Shown here in pieces: positions 12,801 to 27,800 of a stretch of DNA of 64,000 nt. The notes below the pieces were generated by a model. That model was not told the DNA's origin, did not search any database, and saw only the letters and a list, made by a program, of their open reading frames with translations. The position numbers and the translations under genes were made by a program. Source of the DNA: Leptasterias polaris (Eukaryota > Echinodermata > Asteroidea > Forcipulatida > Asteriidae); contig JAZGTN010000025.1 of NCBI GenBank assembly GCA_037783415.1, forward strand, positions 1,674,001 to 1,738,000. The letters are read 5' to 3'. Numbering within the stretch: the first letter of the stretch is position 1; each line of letters begins with the position of its first letter.

Positions 12801-15800
12801 CCGTTAGAAAATGTTGACAATTTAGGTATTAAAAAGTAGCTGGAAATTATCATGCCTGAAGACAACAAAATATTGCTCCCAAATTCATTTGCTGAACAAA
12901 AATGTACAAGTAATAAGTCATGTAAGTGACACACTGTCATCTTGGTTGTCTTTACTTATTGGATTTGTTTTATCTTTGATCTTGTTACTCTAATGCGCTT
13001 CTTATAAACAATGGTATTCAGATTGTAAAGCTCTTTTGAAAATATTTTGGGTAATTAAATGGGAACAACAAATATGTTGTCATTATTAGCTTGTTTTGTA
13101 TTTCATTTTAAAACGTTTATCCTGAAGATCAGAATTCTTGATTCAGAAGACTGTAAACTTATTTATTCCATTCAATATTTTCATAGATTTTCAGTATTTT
13201 CATAGATTTTATTGGGCAAAAATGTACAACTGTACAAACAACATTTCTACCTGGCACAGCATTTAAACCAATTGTTATCAGTTTCACACTGTTCTAATTT
13301 TGTATAAAATCACAAATTTTGTCTAAAACTTGCCTCCAAGATTGAGGCTTATCCCAATAAAATCAAAAGTACAAATATTTTAAAAGTCAAACTTTTAAAA
13401 AAAAATGAGAGTTTTATACCAAAATAGCCCACAAAAATAATCTTGAGAAATGCCAGAAATAGAAATCATGGTGTGCAAGAGCCCACCCTACGCTACAGGT
13501 TCATGATTTGTTTTGGGGATACTTGTAGTAAGGCAAGTGAGGGTGTTTTAATGTTGATGCGAGAGTCACAATTGCACAAAGGTCCCTCAATCATCAATTC
13601 AAAGGCCATAGCGGCTTTAACACGTTGACTGCCGGTCATAAATTCGTAGGGGCATCCCATTTGCCAAGCATCTAAGTGTGGTGCGCATGCGCGCATACCA
13701 AATAGGTATTTTTTTTTTTGTCTACATGTTGTAGCATACAAATTCTGATGATGTGTCCTCACCACTGCCAGAAGCGTATTGGTTGCGTTCTCAGCGATGC
13801 CGGTGTATTCAATTCACTATACAAAAGCCTTTCATTCTCTACGAGTATACTCGTAGTGGCAGAATCCGTTACACCTGTTACTACGAATATACTCGTAGGC
13901 GGCAGTCAACGAGTTAAGAAGCTTGAACCAAAATGCCCATAGTTGCTGTAGTGGCTACACCATTTGACAGACTCAAAAGGTCAAAGGGAAGGTTATGTAC
14001 TGTATAAGAGATACAGTGTGAAAAGAGCTTAAGAGATCCAAGGAAAAAAATCAGGAGTTTGGAATCTTACCTCTTGACAGGTTCTCATGACGACGGCGAT
14101 TCTGGAGATGAGATCTGCCGCCTGCTGGCGCACCTTGGCGGACTTGTTGTTCAACCTCCACAGGATGGTACCGCAGATCTGCGGCAGGTAAGGCTTCACT
14201 CGCTTGCCCAGGGCGTTTACCACGGTGCCGAACCCATTCAACATCACCGAGTCCTAGATACCCAAATGGCAAACACAAAAGTTATTACAAAACCAGAATT
14301 GAATTTTATTTACACAAAAAATACATATTAAAGTCAAGTATATACTTTTGGTTTTTGAAACTGTTCAATTATATTAATCCTATGTAAATGTAGACATATG
14401 CAACCAAACTATCCTGTGAAAATTTCATTTCAAAAGGTGGTCGTGTTATTCAGCTACAACCGAATATCTGAAATGATTTTGTCCACGCAGGATGAATAAC
14501 CCATCATTGGAATACATAATCTGAGAAACGTTTCTGACAGAAAAGTTTCTCAGATTCAAACTTTGGGGGATGAAAAACTGATACCCTTTTCCATAACCAC
14601 ATTACTTTGAAGTGAACTGTTTCTCAAAATGCTTTATGCTATCAAAAGCTGATTTACGCCTTACAAAGTAAGTTTTTATTGCCATTGATTACGTTCCCTT
14701 TAAAACTTGGCTTAAAGTATAACATTTTAAAACTAACTACAGGGTGTTTCTACCATGCCTGATTAGTGACAGAGGGTGTGCCCCCCCCCAATGTTCCTAT
14801 ACTTTAACACACTCTTTCCTCTTGTACAGAAGTATCCCCCCTTAAAATCCACTGAAGAATTCCTGAATTTCTCAGAACAAGACACAATAGAAGGGGTGTG
14901 CCCCCCCCAATGTTCCTATACTTTAACACACTCTTTCCTCTTGTACAAAAGTATCCCCCCTTAAAATCCACTGAAGAATTCCTGAATTTCTCAGAACAAG
15001 ACACAATAGAAGGGGTGGGGGGGGGGGGGGGGCTGGGAACCATGCCCCATATCAGGCATCAAATGAGGGTGTAAAGGAAGCCCTCTTTAACTAAACCCTC
15101 AATATCCCAACCAGTAGTCTCACACCACTTTAATGAGCTCATTATCTTCAGGTCAATTCACATAGCTGCCTTATGTCAGACGAATATGCATGAGTTCTAC
15201 TCAAGCAGGCTGGGGCAGTGGCTTCACAAAGGGACCAATTATCAGCACCTTATCTGGGGATACTTAACAATCATGCAACAGGACCTGCCTGAGATCTTCA
15301 GAAATTCAGATGCAACACTTTGATTGTTCCGCTTTGTTATGGCTGCTCGCTCCACTGGACAAGCGCTAATCCGCCTACCAGACTTCTTTTGGTGTCACTT
15401 TGCCTATTCAGACGTTAATCCCTCTGGCAAGGGATGGGTTTTAATGCACCCTTCAGCCAGAGCATGACCTCTTGTGTACTGGCATATTCATGAATTTATT
15501 CAATCCTTTTGAAAGAGTTCATAGAGTATGAAGCCACTGGGATCCTGGGGGAATTTAAGGTTAGTTAAAGATGTGCTCCCTAAACACAAATGTCCTTACA
15601 CAGCACACAACGTATTGATTATCACACTATCAGGTGCAGCAAACCACATGTGCAAATCGATCACAAACATCCAAGGTAAATTTGACTCAATTCAATTTAT
15701 TTCAGAGACATTTATAGATGACTGATAATCGATAAAGGATAAATCTATAATCAATCGCTATGAATCTGTGTGTAATTTCAGTTTGTTTTACCTCTGTAGT

Positions 15801-18800
15801 CTGCTCCTGGAAGGCGTACAGGATACCGTCAATCAGCTGCTCTTCAAGACGTGAGTCGATGTCCGATGCTCCCAGGTTACCCATGATCTTCTCAATGGTC
15901 TCCATCACCATCTTACGATACTGCTCCGCCTCGTCCTTCAAGTCGTCGACGATGCGTCCCACGATCTCCGCCGCTCCCACTTTGTTGGCCAGCTCGACTG
16001 TCGTATCCACCAACTGCAGATTTATGTTTTCAAAGACGAGAACAGTAAATTCACAGATAAAGGGTCGGAAATCAGTGTCTTTAGTGCATTGTGGGTAGTG
16101 TGTAAAAATGAAAGTGTACGCCGTGCAACAAGCATTCTGCCATGTTGCATTATCCGTTCAATATGAATATGCTCTATGGTGCGAAAGACCCCCTAGCAAA
16201 GGACGCCGTCATGAGGTCAAACAATAAAAGCGCACCACGCACAACTCTCAGCCAATGATATGTCATCCTTTCACCTCAGTGAGGGGGCTGTTTTTGAGCT
16301 TTTGACATCACTATGCAAGTGATCTATTGAGACTGATAAAGGATCGGGCACAAAACAGACCGACACAAATATTTTCAGCCCTCCCCCTGTTTGGATCTGA
16401 TTGGTAATTTGTCACATTTGTAATGCCTCAAAGTCCATATAAGCGAATAAAAGTAGAGTCCACTGACTATAATTGCGGCAAGACAAGATTCAAATAATAA
16501 AGATAATTTTGAAACTCCAGGGGTCCATTGAGACGAACCGACAGGTTTGACCTTAAGTTGCATTACATTTTAAATTAGATTATCAATTCATTTTTACCTG
16601 TCTGTAGTTACGTCTGTCCAGAGCCATGCGGTGCTGCCAGAAATGTTTGAAGAACGACGGCAACACTTCATCTCGGATGTACTGTGCCTCAACACCATCG
16701 GTTGCGCAACACTGCTTTACCACCTACAAAGGAGAAATATATCCAAATCATTAGCTTCTGCTCTCAGCAGGGTTTGGACCCCCCCTCCTTCATTACTACT
16801 ACTACTACTGGGTTCTTAGATAGCTCGGCCTAGAATTACAGAGGCATTTGACTCTGTTGCCCTTGTCTTGGCCTTGGTGCCCCTTCGAAAGTGTCCCATT
16901 GCCTTCAAGATTTTCCAATGAAGTGCCCTTTGCAAAATGATAATGGCATAGCCCTTTCAAAAGATGAGATTCAAGGCCTGGATAGCACACAGATCCTGGT
17001 AGTAGCTAGACCAATGCGCTTTACAAAATTATAATCCCTGTTCATCAGAAATATATTAACCTATATCTGCCCGACTGGTCAACGTACATAAACACTGTTC
17101 TTGCCTAAGCCCATGCACTTATTATTGCATAACAACAAACATTCATCAGTTACTGCCTTGCAAAGAGCATACCCAACAGACTGGGAAGGTAATGCATTCT
17201 GCTCTACCAGCCAGGCTCCTAGTAGATGGTACCCATGCCTACATCCTTACGAACTGTGAAGGTGGTAACCCTGTTTCAGTCCCAGAAGTAGGGGGCAATG
17301 TGCCCCTGGTGACAGTCGGTTTGGGTCAATAGCCCAAATCAGTTAAATGAAGCCCTCACCTTGTAGTGGCCGTCTGTGGCGATGTTGGGCGATCTCTCAT
17401 ATATCTTTTTTTTAGTACATATTTCCATTTAACCCTCCTGCTGATTGACTATCCAAAACCATTCAAAAATCCATCCCTCACACTTACTCTGTGTTTGCCA
17501 TCTGATACACAAAGACATGAACTTATTGTACACTTACTCTGTGTTTGCCATCTGATACACAAAGACATGAACTTATTGTACACTTACTCTGTGTTTGCCA
17601 TCTGATACACAAAGACATGAACTTATTGTACACTTACTCTGTGTTTGCCATCTGATACACAAAGACATGAACTTATTGTACACTTACTCTGTGTTTGCCA
17701 TCTGATACACAAAGACATGAACTTATTGTACACTTACTCTGTGTTTGCCATCTGATACACAAAGACATGAACTTATTGTACACTTACTCTGTGTTTGCCA
17801 TCTGATACACAAAGACATGAACTTATTGTACACTTACTCTGTGTTTGCCATCTGATACACAAATACATGAACTTATTGTACATCTACATTGTTTGTGTTT
17901 TGAAGGAAATCTCATAGTTAGGCAGACTTGGGTGAACCATTCCTCTAAACTTTCTCAACTCCCTGGAGAGCATACAACTTCAAGCTGCTTATACTAGCGC
18001 TAAGGGGTTAATTCAACGCAAAAGCTATTTGTTTTTCTCACACTCAATGTAACCAGACCGAGGCTGGAAGGACAGAAATAGTCTGATCCTCCATTGAGTG
18101 TAATATCCGTTATTGGTGTGGAACGCAGGGAACAAGACACACTTACCTTGAGTACAATCTTCTTCATTTCCTCATCAGGAGACTGGAACTCACGGATGAG
18201 GATCAACATGACTTCCCTAGTGTAGTAATTGGCGTACTCCGGGTCCATCAGAGGGATTAGGTAACCAATGGCCTTCAAGAAAGCAGCCAAACCCTGCAGG
18301 AAATATCAACGATATAGGTGAGAAATATCCAAAGAAAAGGGTAGAAATATCAACGATATAGGTAAGAAATATCCAAAGAAAAGGGTAGAAATATCAACGA
18401 TATAGGTAAGAAATATCCAAAGAAAAGGGTAGAAATATCAAGGATATAGGTATAGGTAAACAAATACCAACGATATAGAAAGGTATGGGTAAGAAATATG
18501 GAAAGTGTTGGTCAAAATATCAATGATATAGGCAAGAATTATTAAATGTACAAGATATCTAATGTATAGGTACAAAATATCCAATGTATATGTACAAAAT
18601 ATCCAATGTACAAGGAAGAAATATCCAACATGTAAATAAGGGTAAGAAGTATGCTTTGTATAGGCAACAAATATTTCTATCACATAGGTAAGAAATATCT
18701 AACATATGGTCCAAAAGAAATATCCAACATATAAGGAAGAAATATCCAATGGTATATGTAATGTATGCAGGAAATATTGAACTATTTAACACTTTGGTAA

Positions 18801-21800
18801 GAAACGTCTAATGTATAGGTAAGACATAACCAATAGTATAATGACATAAAAAAAGAAATATCCAATGATATAGGAAGGAAATATCCAACACTTTGGTAAC
18901 AATCATCCAATATACAAGCAGAAATATTCAGTGTCTAGATTTATTGGCTTACCTTTCCTCTATGCTGCCTGATACCCTTCCACAGCGGTTTGAGTACACT
19001 ATCAAAGGACTCAATACCATAGGGGGTGGCTGCTTCAGCCAAGGCGGCCAAGGCCAAAGCTGTGATTGTACGCACCTTCTGCTGCTCGTCAACAAGTCCT
19101 ACAAGTATTCAATAATAACAATGTCAACAACAATAACAACAACAATAATTTATTCTTAAGATATTTTGGAAAAATCCTGACAAATCTTGGATCTGTTAAT
19201 TTGGATCTTACCATGCTCGATGATCTCCACAAGATTTCTAAGATGTGGCAGAATGGCACATCCCATCAGGATGGCGATCTGCTGCACAATCTTAATCCCA
19301 GTGTGCCTAGCCTGCCATGACTTCTTGCTCTTGCACACGGCCTTCAGAAACGGTAGCAGGGATGGGATACCCAGCGCCGACGCCACCACGGCGAAGGCAC
19401 GCGCCGTCGTGTTACGCACGTACTCGTCCAAGTTGTCAATGTCAGGACGCATGGTGGAGATCATGGTGGCCAGGCCGGCCGCCTTGGCCAGGTTGGAGAT
19501 GATTTCACGGCCTTCAACACGGGCGTAGTAATCCTCGTCGATCAGAAGTGGTTCAATGACAACAAGAATCTGTAAAAAATCAAAAATAAATTTTGTTGTT
19601 GTCAGTTTTCTGCTACTTTTCCACCTTTTGCTAACCCCTGGAGTTATAAACTCCACGGAGCTTCTAGGAACAGTATCCTAAGAGCTAGAGAAGTTTGAGA
19701 GGAGACTTGTTTTTGGTTTTTTGTTTACCGGGCAGCCGTTAAAAAGTCTGAATTAAGATAAAAGTCAGAAATTATTCATTCCTGATTATTACATAATTGG
19801 CTTCCCTAAACTAGTTAATGTTTTTATGTGAATTTTGAATCATAGCTCATTTCAATAATTACTTCAAAGCTAAAGGCTTATGTACCCTTGAGTTTCACTA
19901 GCTGCTGAATTTGCCTCAACCAATCTCAAACTTTCCCCAAGTCTTACCTTGTGTACATACGGCCGCACCAAGTCATCCAGCTTGTACAGGATTCGATCGA
20001 TAACTTTCACCAACAGATGGCGCTCTTGATCTTCCAGCGTCGGGGACATCAGCAGCGGCAGAATCTGATTGAAGAGCGGGCCGGCGTTGAACTCCCTGGC
20101 CTTGTCAGTGATCTGACGCAGGGCGGCTTTGCGCATTGGCGGCGTGCCGTTCTTGATTTTCAGGAGTAACTTCATGATGCGGCGCTCTTTCTGCTCCTCA
20201 GCGTTCAAAGTGCTCTCGTCAATATCATTCTATAAGGCAGACAGAAAAATAAAATCTTCTTATTTCACAACTCAATGCAGTCTATGGCCCAATTTACCCG
20301 ACATCATCGTAACAATAATCTTGGTTGCACCATTTTGGGAGTCAGTATCTACTCAAAACAGCTTATTCAGGGATGTGATAGGCTGTTGAAAAAAAAAAAA
20401 AAATCTAAGCGCAAAGCGCGAAAGCTTGTGAGCTCACTAATAATATTTATATTTGGTTTTAAAAGCTCTACTCTGCAATCTGGGGCGTTATCTTCATTTG
20501 TTTAATGAATTTAATTTTAAGTAAAAAAAAAAAAAACCAAAAACCCCAAAGAAATCACATCCCTGCTTAATTGGGTTCAAGCCAGATTCAAGACTTGTGC
20601 TCGTAAACTTCTTTTTGTATGTGGAGGATACGAGGTATTTTGCACCGACCAGGCACTTTTCACTTACCAGCAACTTGCCGAAGTACTGGGCGTCGTCCGG
20701 TTTGAGGAACGGGAGGTTGCCAGGTGGCTGGGCCAGTCCAGGGTCAACCGTTTTATCATCAGACTGCATGTGGAACCCACTCATGCCACCCATGGGTGTA
20801 GGGGTGGCTGTCAGCTTACGTGCCGGGGTGCGGATGGGTACATATCCTGCTGGAGGTTGAAGCACCTGAAACAGAAGGCAATAAATATAAATTATCGTAA
20901 AAATCAAGATGAGAAATGTGTCATGTGGAACTTCAGAAACTACCCTCCTACTATCAGCTTGTTTCTCTTGACAACCAACTCATACCTCACTATAATAATA
21001 ATAATAATTTGGAAGGCTAAACACCCTTACTAGCAGCTGAGAGCTGAATTGCGAAGGACGTGGCTACAACGTGTTCGAGAAGCAGGCATGCAAGGGTGCC
21101 TTTGGCAGACAGCCACATCAACCCATTATGACCACGGAGCACAGCCAGAGATCGAAAGTGTCTGATTTTTCCCGAGGGAGGAAAACCGGAGGGCCCGGAG
21201 AAAAACCCTCATGGCAGAGCAGAGAACCAACGCACAACTCTACTCACATATGGCCTTGGCCGGGTATTGAACCAGGGTCACCTTGGTGAGAGGCGAGCGG
21301 TTTACGCACAAGCCAACCATGCCCCCCAACAGGTACATTTTGAGGCAGAGAGTAGAGAGTAGAGCCATTGCTCAAGGTGCTTCAATGAGAGTGGTAACTA
21401 GAAAGGCCACAAACTGAGCTCGATTGCAATGGAATTTGGGCCTCTGTTGGAAGACAAGGTTCTCAACCGTGGTCAATTATTGCAGTGGCAAACTGTGGCA
21501 CTGATCGACCATACATCCAAGGTTACTGCACTGTTGTGCGCATAGCATCTTGGAGTTTTTGAGGCATCTTGGAGTTTTTGAGGCATCTTGAAATCCCTTA
21601 AAGGAGGGTCAAATCTTCCAAACTCTTTCTATAACTTTCCACCATTCAACAACTATTCCCATTAAATCAATAAAAGTGGCATACAAAATTAAAAATAACG
21701 TGCAACGCTACTCGCACGCTGAGGTCACGTGCACGTTTTTATGCACCGAGAACAGCTACCGTCCGATGAGCTGCCTTCTTTTGCCTCAGTGAGGGCGGTG

Positions 21801-24800
21801 TTTGAGAGTTTGACATCATATGCAAGGGGGTCTTTATCATTATACTCGGCATTCTTTGGGTTCTAATATTGGGGCCAGCGATGAGATGATCGATGATTAA
21901 CCATTGTACCTTGTATCCTTCAGGAAACATGGAGTCTAGCTCGTCGTCACCCAGCGGTCGGTTTCTCTCATCGATCTCCTTCTCCCATCTCCAGGATTGA
22001 AGCTGCTCCGGAGTCATCATCCTCAAGGCTGGAAGACAAGACGGAAGACAATTTTGATAATGTCAAGTAAAATGAAACTGTTTGGAAATTTTGTTATACT
22101 GATTTGCAGACATATTTGGTCCTTGTAAAAAGTAGGAAAATTTCATTTCGTACAAAAGCTGACCTACATGTACACACGGTGTAAGTTTTAGAAGACTTTT
22201 CAGGCTATTTATTCACAATTTTTCAGATTTTCCAAGGGCAAAAAGTCGGAAATCAGACTAAAGTAGGAGGAATATCATGCCTGCATCTTACGACGACTCA
22301 AATTATCTACAAAATGAAGGGCGTGCGCAGACTGGGACACCTGGATCTCTCCTTGGTCTTAAGGGCAGGGGTGCGAGTCATTAATGGCAAAAACAAGATT
22401 ATAGGAGGCATGTTGAAATGATGGCATTTCCATCTTTTGGTAACCCCTGAAGTTATAAGATTACAAGGAGCTTCAGTGTCTTCAGCATAAGAGGAGTAGA
22501 TCAAAGAGCATGATTAACACTATTATAAAGATTTTTTTTTTTTTCAGTAGGCCGAAACAAAAATGTCTGAATTCAGATGAAATTTCTCATCCCCAAAAGA
22601 ACCCCAAGAAAACCCATCCCCTACGTGGATGTCCGTATCTCTGACCAGAAACTCGCCATCATGGACAAGGTCAAACTACTTGGGGTAATCATTGAACAAA
22701 ATCTAAAATGGGAGGGCCAAGTAGACTCGATGTATAGTAAGGCCAACAGAAAGCTATTCATGCTAAGGAAGTTGAAGGAAGCTGGACTAGACGCCGAAGA
22801 ACTCCTCACAGTATACAAAGGCTATATTCGCCCAGTCCTTGAATACGCAGCCCCTGTTTGGAATGCTGGCCTTACCCAGAAGCAGGTGAGCCACCTCGAG
22901 AAGATCCAGAAGCGTGTATGTCACTACATCCTCTCTAAGGACTACACAACATACCACGATGCTTTGTCTATTCTTCAATTGGACTCCCTCCAGTCTCGAA
23001 GAAACAAACTCTGCCACCAATTTGCAGAGAAGGCAAGCGCTTCTGTGAGATTTTCGAGGTGGTTCCCTGCTTCTGTAAACAACTCATCTATGCAACTCCG
23101 CCAACGAGCACGGTTTGGTATGTTTCACTGCAACACCAAAAGATTCCAAAACAGCCCCTTGCCCTACCTCACCAAGCTCCTGAACTCCTAGAACCATGTT
23201 AATATACTTGCTTAATTTGTCTTAAATGTATACAAATGTAGTGAACCTATTTGTACATGTCTGGCAGGCCATTGCTTTTTTTAATTATTTTTTTTAATCA
23301 AATGTTCACTAAGTATTTTCTATTGTAAAGCTTTTTAATAACTAATGTAATATTTTTTAATTATTGTAAATTATGCCGCAATTCAGCGGTATGCTGCGAT
23401 GGCATTTTAAAATAAATAAACCAAACTAACCACCTAGATGCCACAATTAATTCACTTTCTTGTACTTTAACACTCAATATCTTCCTACAAAAGGTGTTCC
23501 AGACCTCAAGGGTGTTGAGGATTGAGGATTTTATATCTTTATTACAACAGGAACGTTTATGGGATTTTGTTTATGGGATTTGAGGCATCAATGTATATTT
23601 GGTTTGCGGTTAACACCATGTGTATATCTACTTGATAGGTAGATTTTGTTCTCTGACAACTTGTCTTGCTTTTTATTCTACTGCCGCGAAGTAGATCATT
23701 CGGATTTCGGGAGACTTTTCAATTCTGAAAAGAACTGTCCTGCTTATTAACTACTACCTGGGCGGAAGGTAGGAAATCGGCCGGGACTACTACTTTCGCT
23801 TAGTGGATCGAGGGTTCTTCTCATTATTAACTTCACTGCCGCGGAGTGAGTTCTTAATTGGTAGCAATGTTTCGACTAGCTTGCTCTAGTCATTGTTATT
23901 AGAGGACATCAAAACAAAGAAACACAAAGCAGAAATGAGATTCTGGACTTCAGAATAGACTCTTTATATAAGCAGAACGTCTTTATGACGAGGGTCGACG
24001 GTACATACTAATCATTCCACTCTACCTGTCTGTGAAGGTGTCTGCATCACCATGGCCTTCTGACCCATCGGCGTTGCTGTGTTACCCACAATGGGCGTAG
24101 CACTGGGTGTCTGACTACCCGCGGGGGTCTCATCCCATCGAGACCGACGCTTGCTGCCGGGAGTAGGGGTCTCAGACGGGGCATCCCCACCCCGATCGGT
24201 ACGAGGGGTCTCCGCCCATCCACTGCCATGTCCGGGTGTTTCTGAATAAAGTACAAAATAAATTCAATTTTACAAACAACGTCATTGCTATTTTACACAC
24301 ACAAAACGGCTCCATACATAACTGCCATATCTCATTGCCAATGGGTTTGTGGGTAAATCCGAGATAATTATAGTTAGATACAACATTTGTGCAATTTTAA
24401 ATACAATTCATAGTTTGCCGTTAACTTTTTCACTGATAAGCCAGCTGAAGCTTGTCATTTCACTCGTTGATCAGATTTTTCACAGAGGTCCAATTTCATA
24501 GAGCTGTGATTATTGCATAACAATTTTGTGCTGAGCTACTTTTTGTGCTGAAGCAGCCATTGGGCCCAGTTCATACCTGAAGGTTTTCTGTCCGAACTGT
24601 CATGCGTATGGGACTTCGAATTGAAGCCACATCAAGAATCGGTGCAGTCAGTGGTTTAGAGTTAGACAAAGCTGTGGGAAGCGGTAAAATAGCCAGCTGG
24701 ACCTCTTGGGACAACAATTTGACTGGTCCTTGAGTTTTTCAACCAGCATTTGGCCAGTGGACCATTGTTATAGGAGAACGCTACAATTGTCTTGTACACT

Positions 24801-27800
24801 TCCCATCCCTTCACTGTATCTGTTCCAAAGACAAATACTGTAAGATGTTCTGCTAGCTATTTCCCCCATACTGCTGCACATTGGAACTCCCTACCTTGTT
24901 TTCCACTATCTTACAATCTATTTAAGTTCAAGATAGCTATCTTTACAAATTGCCAATAGTAAAGAGATTTATTCAAGAGATGTAATCATTGAATTGGTGA
25001 GGATCATGGGTTCGAATCCCATGTGGATTTATTTCCCCCACAGGACTCGAGGGGAAGGCACCGAGTACACAGCACTTAAAACACAGGTAAAACATACAAA
25101 CAATAAGAGACTTCTTAATTCCAATTTGGAAACATTTCAACTGTCAATGCAAAAAAATAATTGTTACATTTTTTGTTCAAGCTTTGGGGGATTTGTTTTG
25201 TTATTGATTTCAACGATCACTCTTTTGAAAGTTGCCCGAGTTCCTTTTCAGAAAACTCGTGTGAAAAGAACCATCACATACCTCTTTCAGTTCTAGGCGT
25301 TTCGTCCCACCTATTCCTCCGAGCACTAGGTGTTGCACTGTGACCGGGTGTGGCGTGACCTGGCGTGGCGTGACCCGGTGTAGCGTGGCCTGGGGTGACG
25401 TGACCCGGGGTCAAATGGGCCGGGGTGTTCTCCCAGACTCGGGTGCTGGCGCTAGGGGTTGCTCCAGGGGTCTCGCTACCCTTGGCCCTGCCGGGGGTCT
25501 CGTCCCAGCGGCTAATGGATGGCGTCGAGGCTTGTTGCTGTAGAGGTGAATGAATGATAAATGAATGAATGAGATTAAGTTATCAAATTATGCATTAAAT
25601 GTTTAAAAAACAAAACAAGTGTTTAAACTTTCCCTGAGAGATCTAAAAGCCGCTCAAGGTACAAGGCTACGACAAAAGCAAAACAAAAAAGCGTCAGGAA
25701 AGCTGGAGGTAGGATTCTAATAATAATAATAGCGGCTTCTTATATAGCGCTCATATCCGTCACTCAGTGACGCTCAAGGCGCTTCAACAGTCAGTATTTT
25801 CCTGCAAGGTATATATGTGGAGCTACTTTTTGAATGTTGAGACCTATTTCTTTACATAGCACCATGTAATGGTTTACAAGATGCTGTGGCGCAATATGCA
25901 GCCAATCAAACCATGAACACCGGGGCAAACCCCTTCTCTTTTCGATAAGTGCACTGGGTTCTTTTACGTGCATTACACAACACACGGGACCTACGGCTTA
26001 ACGTCCCATCCGAAGGACAAAGCAATAATGGTTAAGTGTCTTGCTTAATAAGGACACAAGTGTCACGACCGGGACTCGAACCCACACTCTGCTGAACAGA
26101 AACACCAGAGCTTGAGTCCGGTGCTCTTATCCGCTCGGCCACGACACGCCCATTCCTTTAGAAACAGACTTGATGCAACAGGTTAAAAATTGCTATAAAC
26201 TCAAACAAAATTTGTGTACATTTCTCTTTGAAAAAAGACCCCCAAAAATACATGGATTTTTGAATAAATTTTATAGAAATCTTTAACGAGGACGCTTTAA
26301 AGAAAAAATTAATCACTATAGTTTGGAAGCCAGAGTAAACCTGAAAGTAAAAGGTCTTGATATGTGTACAAGAAACACACAGATAAATGTCTACTCCTTT
26401 TTAGTGTTTTTCTTGTCTATACGTTATATATGAAGAGTTGATCTAAGAACAAATGAGAACCACACTATGTTGGGACTTGAAACACGTCCACAGAGTGTTT
26501 TGTACAGTACTGAAGAATGTATGTTGTTAAAATGCACAGGACAAGGAATTTCCACAGAGTGTATGCAACACACAGCCGTATTTGTTTGATGTAGAGGAGT
26601 CTTTTGAATTAGATTCCCATCTTTAGTTAATAAGCGTTGACAATCTCACTAAAGAGGCCACTTGTCATGGAGGGGTAGGCTAGGATTCGAACCATCAGTC
26701 TGCCAGAAACAGACCGTGAGTGCTGCACTAAACCAATTCAACATCACACTCCACAAATAGAGGGGGGAAATAGTCCACAAATAACACAATCAATACATGT
26801 GCCTTTACCTCGGCCTGTTCCCATGTGCTTGCTTTCTTCTTGGGCGTGGCACCGGGCGTATCTTCTCCCACTTGATCCCAGCGTCGGCGCTTAGAAGCAG
26901 GCTTAGCAGCGGGTTTCGATACCTCTACAAGTTCACCCTTCTTGGCCTTCTCCACCATTTGTAGCCGAAGGCCAGCCTGGCGTCAAGGAGAAATTAAAAA
27001 CAGAAGTACAAGGTGAATTTTACTCATTTAACACTTGATAAAATCTTCAACCCCCGAAGTCCATCGAGGTATTTATGACTGCACTTCTCAATATTTTCTT
27101 ACTTGCTTCCTTTCTCACTTACTTCCCCCACCCCAATGGGTTGGGTTAGTAACAAGATGTTCCAGCATGGCTACATTAGACCTATCCATAACGCTCCATA
27201 TTTCAAAACATCTTATCAAAACAAATTCAACTAATAAACCACAAGAGAACCCGACTGGGTAAATTTTAAATAATTTTGTGTGGAACAAAGAAACATTGAA
27301 TAGAGCGGGACTTGAATCTGTGACTTCCTGATTAATGTGTCGACGTTCCACCAACTGAGCTATCTAGCCCTAATGTTGGCGGCCTCCTTATTTTGTGAAT
27401 GTCTTTGTTCAGGTGTCAGTAAGAAGCCATACAACCTGTAACACCTTAATTTACAATATAACCTGGGAAGTGGCAAAATTCAATCGGAACACCAGCTTTC
27501 CGATACCCGAGGTCTTGAATCGCCTGCTAGCTGGAGAATTATTGGAAACTTTTACCTGTTCTTTGGTCATGGACTGCTCTTTGCGGATGTCAACGTACGT
27601 TCTCTCTCCGGGATCGGGGGTTTTCCCTCCTGTAGTATGAGATTGGAATAGTCACAAAGAGAGGAAAAGAGAAACAGAAAGACGGTCAATATCAAACTGA
27701 ACTATATATTGTTTTGAGAATTGTTTCTGGGTGCTCGCATCTGGGCTGTCCTAAATGCCGATTGTTTTTGACACATGCTCTGGTTCGGAAACTTGCAGAA

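Larger units (their letters stand above)
5125..14070 (-). other. SF3B1 intron 17, contents
   Basis: Besides the sulfotransferase copy, MITEs, minisatellite and element listed separately, the stretches 6,200-6,600, 6,870-7,370, 11,110-12,290 and 12,480-13,600 are A/T-rich with no gene or repeat that I recognise. Confidence 0.6.

Noticed and set aside
14059..14331. Plus-strand frame of 90 codons
   Set aside because: Antisense shadow of SF3B1 exon 17.
18438..18792. Hydrophobic frames on the minus strand resembling membrane proteins
   Set aside because: Translations of the A/T-rich minisatellite that fills SF3B1 intron 13.
26060..26147. Possible tRNA-Ser/Leu gene on the minus strand
   Set aside because: It is the head of a full SINE with a body and (TTA)n tail at 25716-26147.
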